A stretch of DNA of 16,841 nt from Flavobacteriaceae bacterium (GTDB lineage: Bacteria > Bacteroidota > Bacteroidia > Flavobacteriales > Flavobacteriaceae): the NCBI GenBank assembly GCA_016649785.1, contig JAENXB010000038.1, positions 1-16,841 on the forward strand, in the 5' to 3' direction. A program made the position numbers and the translations under genes. The notes under the pieces are model-generated. The model did no database searches. It saw only the letters and a program-made list of their open reading frames with translations, and was not told where the DNA came from. Position 1 is the stretch's first letter, and each line of letters begins with the position of its first letter. Of this stretch, positions 12,775 through 16,841 are shown piece after piece.

Positions 12775-13749
12775 TTATACACTTACCTCCAATATTTTTG
12801 CGTTTTGACTTTCTATTGAGATTTTTGAAATACAGGCAGGCACCAACATGGTCTCTCCCTGCTCAAGCACTTCCTGATTTCCATCGGTTTTAACGATTGA
12901 TTTTCCTTCAACTCCCATCAAAATTACAAAGGAATCCAAATCTGAATAATCCCTTGTAATTTCCGAATCTAACTCAATAATATTGGTCTTGAAATACTGG
13001 TTATAAAACAATTCCGAAGCTAGATTTTTACGCTCTTCGTATTTTATCCAGAAATCACTTTTATGGGAAAGATCAATTGCATCCAGGGCAAGATCTGTAT
13101 GTAGTTCCCTCTTCTCACCAGTATCTGTAACGCGGTCCCAATCGTAAATCCTATAGGTAATGTCTGATGTTTGTTGGATCTCAGCCAATAAAACTCCTGC
13201 TCCTATCGCGTGAACAAAGCCCGGATTAATAATAAAAGCATCTCCTTTCTTTACTTTCTCCCGGTTTAATGCATCAACCAGTTTATTGTTTTCAACTAAA
13301 TTTTGATACTCCGCTTTTGTGATCTTGTTTTTAAAACCCATTATTACTTCGGCATCTTGATCTGCCTGCAGGATGTACCACATCTCGGTTTTGCCAAACG
13401 AATTGTGCTTTTCCGTTGCAATTTTGTCATCCGGGTGCAACTGTACTGAGAGCGCTTCGGCAGCATCGATGAATTTTATTAGCAAAGGGAATTTTGTGCC
13501 AAATCTTTCAAACACTTTTTTCCCAACAAAGCGGGATCCAAATTCTTCCGACAGCCATTTTATTGATTTTCCTTTATAGTGTCCATTTGAAATAATGGAA
13601 TCGTTTCCTTCCACATCCGAAATTTCCCAACTTTCCCCGGTTTGGGAAGAAGGGCTATTTTTATGGAACAGTTGTTTTAGTTTTTGCCCTCCCCAGATCT
13701 TTTCTTTCAGGATCGGGTCAAATTTTAGTATATAGAGATCAGTTTTCAT
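12775..13749 (-). CDS. manA: Mannose-6-phosphate isomerase, class I
   Basis: This enzyme interconverts mannose 6-phosphate and fructose 6-phosphate, supplying GDP-mannose for glycans and polysaccharide or feeding mannose into glycolysis. The 324 residues fit the short Bacillus/Bacteroidota ManA type rather than the roughly 390-residue E. coli form. Zinc ligands are Q103 and H105 in VQLHPDD, E122 in KTEMWYIL and H180 in NPGFVHAIGAG. The catalytic arginine is R200 in ITYRIYDWDR. The C-terminal cupin-like half is short. Its ATG overlaps the 3' end of bcp by 11 bp, so translation is probably coupled. It is the last protein gene of the tightly packed idi-queD-bcp-manA block. Confidence 0.95.
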   Translation of the reverse strand: MKTDLYILKFDPILKEKIWGGQKLKQLFHKNSPSSQTGESWEISDVEGNDSIISNGHYKGKSIKWLSEEFGSRFVGKKVFERFGTKFPLLIKFIDAAEALSVQLHPDDKIATEKHNSFGKTEMWYILQADQDAEVIMGFKNKITKAEYQNLVENNKLVDALNREKVKKGDAFIINPGFVHAIGAGVLLAEIQQTSDITYRIYDWDRVTDTGEKRELHTDLALDAIDLSHKSDFWIKYEERKNLASELFYNQYFKTNIIELDSEITRDYSDLDSFVILMGVEGKSIVKTDGNQEVLEQGETMLVPACISKISIESQNAKILEVSV

Positions 13750-14203
13750 CTTGAAGTTTTTTTAATTTTTTTAATGCAGTAGTTGTATGTTGGGAGGCAT
13801 TTATATTATTGTAACGCATCCTAAGAATTCCGTTTTTGTCAAAAATAAAAGTTTCCCGGCCTGGGATCAGTCCAAGAAGTGAGGATTGCACGCCAAAGGC
13901 CTTTCTTGCTTCCTTATTTTTATCTGACAGAAATATAAAAGGCAAATTGTATTTATTTATGAATTTGGTGTGGGAAGCTTCCGAATCGGAACTGATTGCG
14001 ATAACTTCTGCTCCCAACTCGTTAAATTCCAGATACCGATCCCTGAATTCACAAGCTTCCCGGGTACATCCCGGAGTGAAATCTTTAGGGTAAAAATAAA
14101 TAACAAATGCTTTCTCTCCTTTAAAATGATCTGTATTAAAAATTTTACCATCCTTATCCTTAAGTTTGACAAACGGCACAGTTTCTCCTTTTTTTAAAGA
14201 CAT
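13739..14203 (-). CDS. bcp: Thioredoxin-dependent peroxiredoxin, BCP/PrxQ type
   Basis: This cytoplasmic thiol peroxidase reduces hydrogen and organic peroxides with electrons from thioredoxin. It has 154 residues. The active site is FTPGCTREACEF, with peroxidatic C46 and resolving C51 in the C-x4-C spacing of the atypical two-cysteine BCP class. Upstream YFYPKDFTPGC and the conserved R116 in PGRETFIFD complete the pocket. The gene begins on the base next to the stop of the PTPS/QueD gene (no gap) and overlaps manA by 11 bp at its 3' end, so all are probably translated from one mRNA. Confidence 0.95.
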   Translation of the reverse strand: MSLKKGETVPFVKLKDKDGKIFNTDHFKGEKAFVIYFYPKDFTPGCTREACEFRDRYLEFNELGAEVIAISSDSEASHTKFINKYNLPFIFLSDKNKEARKAFGVQSSLLGLIPGRETFIFDKNGILRMRYNNINASQHTTTALKKLKKLQDEN

Positions 14204-14614
14204 TTAATTTCCGCTATAGGTTACAAAATTTCTGGGCGTTTCGTACAAAGTTACAGCAAGTTCCAAATCCAGTTTTAATTTTGGCCTTAATCTGTTCCAG
14301 ATCACAACGGCCATATTTTCAGCGGTGGGGTTTAGATCCTGGAACTCCTCCACTTCAATATTCAGGTTTTTATGATCAAAAGGAATTTCAATTTCATAAT
14401 AGATCAGGTCCTTTAAAACTTTCAAATCTATTACAAATCCGGTTTCCGGATCAATTAATCCGGTTACAGAAACCGTGAGCTCATAATTATGCCCGTGATA
14501 ATTTGGGTTGCTGCATTTCCCGAAAACAGCCTCATTTTTTTCCTGGTCCCAATCCTTGCGATATAAACGGTGGGCTGCGTTAAAATGAGCCTTCCTGTGC
14601 ACTGTTACTTTCAT
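14204..14614 (-). CDS. queD: 6-pyruvoyltetrahydropterin synthase / QueD family protein
   Basis: This zinc enzyme of the T-fold PTPS/QueD family (COG0720) converts 7,8-dihydroneopterin triphosphate either to 6-carboxytetrahydropterin (queuosine pathway) or to 6-pyruvoyltetrahydropterin (biopterin-like pathway). In 136 residues it shows H15, H40 and H42 as zinc ligands, catalytic C34, the D80-H81 pair and E125. The motif is CSNPNYHGHNYEL, that is Cys-x5-His-Gly-His. This is the spacing of PTPS-type enzymes, whereas classical QueD has Cys-x3-His-Gly-His, so the queD symbol is tentative. Its ATG overlaps the stop of idi in an ATGA, and bcp follows with no gap. No queC, queE, queF or folE lies in the window. 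Confidence 0.85.
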   Translation of the reverse strand: MKVTVHRKAHFNAAHRLYRKDWDQEKNEAVFGKCSNPNYHGHNYELTVSVTGLIDPETGFVIDLKVLKDLIYYEIEIPFDHKNLNIEVEEFQDLNPTAENMAVVIWNRLRPKLKLDLELAVTLYETPRNFVTYSGN

Positions 14615-15129
14615 TGTTGTATAGATTGGTAATACTTGTCAAATATAATCTTAAACCATTCGGTATAGCATTCAGGGTGGTTTTTCATATCTTTTTGAAC
14701 CTCTTCTAATTTCATCCATTTCCAGGCTGAAACCTCCTGGGGATTCAAATCAGGAACATCATTGAAATTTCCCACCAGAATATGATCGAATTCATGTTCC
14801 GTTAAACCATTATCAAAAGGGGCTTTATAAATAAAAGCCATGGTGTCTTTTAAATCGGTAGTAAATCCCATTTCTTCCTGTAACCGCCTTTTCCCTGCTT
14901 CAATATTGCTTTCTCCTTCGCGCTGATGGCTGCAACAAGTATTGGTCCACAGTCCCGGGGAATGGTATTTGGAAAGGGCGCGTTGTTGCAACATCAATTC
15001 GTTTTTATCATTAAAAACAAAAACCGAAAATGCACGGTGCAACAGTCCTTTTTCATGAGCTTCCATCTTGGGCATTAATCCTTTAGGTTCATCTTTTTCA
15101 TTCACCAGGATCACTTTTTCTTCTTCCAT
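14611..15129 (-). CDS. idi: Isopentenyl-diphosphate delta-isomerase, type 1
   Basis: This Nudix-fold, metal-dependent isomerase interconverts isopentenyl and dimethylallyl diphosphate for carotenoids, menaquinone and other isoprenoids. It has 172 residues. Metal ligands are likely H25 and H31 in EAHEKGLLHRAFS, H68 in TCCSHQR and the glutamates E111/E113 in EHEFDH. The catalytic cysteine is C66, preceded by an extra C65. The Nudix-like helix GESNIEAGKRRLQEEMGF spans 72-89. It is the first gene of the minus-strand block; its TGA overlaps the ATG of the PTPS/QueD gene. An exact -7 box (15146-15153) lies 17 bp before its ATG. It is divergent from prfC. Confidence 0.95.
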   Translation of the reverse strand: MEEEKVILVNEKDEPKGLMPKMEAHEKGLLHRAFSVFVFNDKNELMLQQRALSKYHSPGLWTNTCCSHQREGESNIEAGKRRLQEEMGFTTDLKDTMAFIYKAPFDNGLTEHEFDHILVGNFNDVPDLNPQEVSAWKWMKLEEVQKDMKNHPECYTEWFKIIFDKYYQSIQQ

Positions 15130-15145
15130 TGCTTTAATTGATTTT

Positions 15146-15153
15146 CAAAAATA
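15146..15153 (-). promoter_or_regulatory. -7 box for the idi operon
   Basis: Minus-strand TATTTTTG matches TAnnTTTG exactly. It is flanked by GATTTT (15140-15145) and AAAATC (15155-15160), a small inverted repeat around the box. The implied leader is only about 10 nt. The nearest upstream TTG is 14 nt away, shorter than usual. Confidence 0.45.
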
Positions 15154-15263
15154 CAAAATCGGCCTGGCAAATCATAAGAAAATAAGTTCTTCGGGTGTAA
15201 TGTTCACTTAAAAAATATAAAAAGCTAATCATTCTACTATTCCTTTTTCTTGCTCAAATAATT

Positions 15264-15271
15264 TATATTTG
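15264..15271 (+). promoter_or_regulatory. -7 box for prfC
   Basis: TATATTTG matches the Bacteroidota -7 consensus exactly and is followed by CAAAC. It lies 17 bp before the prfC ATG, implying a very short leader. A TTG at 15250-15252 is closer than usual for a -33 element. Confidence 0.55.
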
Positions 15272-15288
15272 CAAACTTAAATCAGCAA

Positions 15289-16841
15289 ATGAAATTTACC
15301 GACGAGATAAAACGCAGAAGAACTTTTGGAATCATTTCACACCCGGATGCCGGTAAAACCACGCTTACAGAAAAACTCCTGCTATTTGGGGGAGCTATTC
15401 ATGAAGCAGGCGCGGTAAAATCCAACAAGATCAAAAAAGGCGCTACCAGTGACTTTATGGAAATTGAAAGACAACGTGGAATTTCAGTTGCTACCTCGGT
15501 TCTCGCCTTTGAATACAATGGGATCAAAATAAATATCCTGGATACTCCGGGGCACAAGGATTTTGCAGAAGATACTTTTAGGACACTTACCGCAGTGGAT
15601 AGTGTTATTGTGGTGATTGATGTGGCAAAAGGGGTTGAAGAACAAACCGAAAAACTTGTAGAAGTTTGCCGGATGCGAAATATTCCTATGATAATTTTCG
15701 TCAACAAAATGGATCGTGAAGGTAAAGATGCTTTTGAACTTTTGGATGAAATAGAGCAAAAACTGAACTTAACCGTTACTCCCCTGAGTTTCCCTATAGG
15801 AATGGGATACGATTTTAAGGGTATTTACAACATCTGGGAACAAAATGTAAACCTTTTTACGGGTAATCCCAGGAAAGATATTGAAGACACGGTAGAAATT
15901 TCAGATTTAAAATCTGATGAATTAGATAAACTCATAGGGGAAAAATCGGCAAATACCTTGAGGGAAGAATTAACTTTGGCACTTGGTGTTTACCCCAAAT
16001 TTGATAAGAAAGCTTATTTGGATGGAAATTTACAGCCTGTATTTTTCGGTTCAGCCTTAAATAATTTTGGAGTAAGGGAATTGCTGGATTGTTTTGTGAA
16101 CATCGCTCCTCCCCCGCGTGCTAAAGAAAGTGATACGCGAATTGTAAAACCAGAAGAAAAAGCATTTACCGGTTTTGTATTTAAAATCCACGCCAATATG
16201 GATCCGAAACATCGGGACAGGCTGGCATTTGTAAAAATTGTTTCCGGAATATTTGAACGAAACAAGCCCTATTTGCACGTAAGACAGGGAAAAACCTTCA
16301 AATTTTCAAGTCCGAATGCCTTTTTTGCCGAGAAAAAAGAGGTGGTGGACATCTCTTATCCCGGTGATATAGTTGGTTTGCACGATACAGGAAATTTCAA
16401 AATTGGAGATTCGCTCACTGAAGGGGAAGTATTAAATTATCGTGGTGTTCCAAGTTTTTCCCCGGAACATTTCCGCTTTATCAACAATGCCGATCCTATG
16501 AAATCCAAGCAATTGGAAAAAGGAGTAGACCAGTTGATGGATGAAGGTGTTGCCCAGTTATTCATACTGGAATTGAACAACAGGAAAGTGATAGGAACCG
16601 TTGGCGCTTTGCAGTTTGAGGTAATTCAATACAGGTTGGAACATGAGTATGGTGCGAAATGTACCTACGAAAATTTGAATGTGTACAAGGCGACCTGGGT
16701 TGAACCGGAAAACCCTAAAAGCGAGGAATTCAAAGAATTTAAACGTGTAAAAGCGAAATTTCTGGCAAAAGATAAACAGGGACAATTGGTATTTTTTGCC
16801 GATTCCCAGTTTTCCCTGCAAATGACCCAGCAAAAATTTCC
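15289..16841 (+). CDS. prfC: Peptide chain release factor 3 (partial, 3' end outside window)
   Basis: This translational GTPase recycles RF1/RF2 from the ribosome after peptide release. The frame opens at ATG 15289 (MKFTDEIKRRRTFGIISHPD) and stays open to the window edge, giving 517 codons. The E. coli protein has 529 residues, so only about a dozen are missing. The GTPase motifs are intact: P-loop HPDAGKTT (18-25), effector region ATSDFMEIERQRGIS (52-66), DTPGH (85-89) and NKMD (139-142). The RF3-specific segments SPEHFRFINNADPMKSKQL and GTVGALQFEVIQYRLEHEYG mark it as RF3 rather than EF-G. It is transcribed away from idi across a 159-nt divergent region. Confidence 0.95.
   Translation, partial: MKFTDEIKRRRTFGIISHPDAGKTTLTEKLLLFGGAIHEAGAVKSNKIKKGATSDFMEIERQRGISVATSVLAFEYNGIKINILDTPGHKDFAEDTFRTLTAVDSVIVVIDVAKGVEEQTEKLVEVCRMRNIPMIIFVNKMDREGKDAFELLDEIEQKLNLTVTPLSFPIGMGYDFKGIYNIWEQNVNLFTGNPRKDIEDTVEISDLKSDELDKLIGEKSANTLREELTLALGVYPKFDKKAYLDGNLQPVFFGSALNNFGVRELLDCFVNIAPPPRAKESDTRIVKPEEKAFTGFVFKIHANMDPKHRDRLAFVKIVSGIFERNKPYLHVRQGKTFKFSSPNAFFAEKKEVVDISYPGDIVGLHDTGNFKIGDSLTEGEVLNYRGVPSFSPEHFRFINNADPMKSKQLEKGVDQLMDEGVAQLFILELNNRKVIGTVGALQFEVIQYRLEHEYGAKCTYENLNVYKATWVEPENPKSEEFKEFKRVKAKFLAKDKQGQLVFFADSQFSLQMTQQKF

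Noticed and set aside
13836..14197. Several overlapping open frames opposite or inside bcp
   Set aside because: Bcp has a complete active site in its own frame, so the others are shadows.
15399..16833. Minus-strand open frames at the right end
   Set aside because: They lie antisense to prfC, which reads through the whole stretch with all GTPase motifs intact.

Overview
The window looks like chromosomal DNA from a marine-type Flavobacteriaceae (Bacteroidota). The evidence is low GC, near absence of Shine-Dalgarno sites, several exact or near copies of the Bacteroidota -7 promoter box TAnnTTTG, a hybrid two-component sensor with N-terminal TPR repeats, a stand-alone DUF4369-type lipoprotein and a GxxExxY-family protein. 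The genus cannot be fixed by eye; something Gramella-like is a guess. No phage, plasmid, CRISPR array or classical insertion sequence is visible.

Layout. Positions 1-456 are non-coding, with a TetR-type palindrome, a long hairpin and TGTCA boxes before htpG (457-2337, +). After the htpG terminator comes a possible gene remnant, then a TPR-hybrid histidine kinase on the minus strand (2582-4789). Divergent from it is a DoxX-like membrane protein plus AlkB-family dioxygenase pair (4969-5921, +). Next is a repeat-rich stretch enclosing a GxxExxY-family PD-(D/E)XK protein (6251-6628, -), followed by a secreted S1/P1 nuclease (6815-7597, -). Four plus-strand genes follow: an exported alpha/beta hydrolase, a Cof-type HAD phosphatase, a DUF819 membrane protein and a DUF4369 lipoprotein (7879-11833). 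A second repeat-rich gap (11834-12343) leads to a minus-strand block. Read 5' to 3', this is idi, a PTPS/QueD-family gene, bcp and manA, tightly packed with overlaps, then an 88-aa conserved-looking small protein and tRNA-Thr with its terminator. Divergent from idi, prfC (release factor 3) starts at 15289 and runs off the right edge about a dozen codons short of its usual end.

Gene content is mostly housekeeping: protein folding, translation termination, isoprenoid and sugar-phosphate metabolism, peroxide defence and alkylation repair. The unusual signal is in the gaps. The GxxExxY gene is bracketed by direct copies of a TTTGCG-rich repeat, and another member of that repeat family lies in the 12.1 kb gap. 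Two genes (alkB and the lipoprotein) are followed, starting on the last base of the stop codon, by degenerate tandem repeats with an exact 7-bp period. A perfect 15-bp hairpin lies 18 nt before the hydrolase start codon. A repeat-associated nuclease resembling REP/RAYT pairs is the best candidate for an undescribed system here, but this is inference from a single locus.
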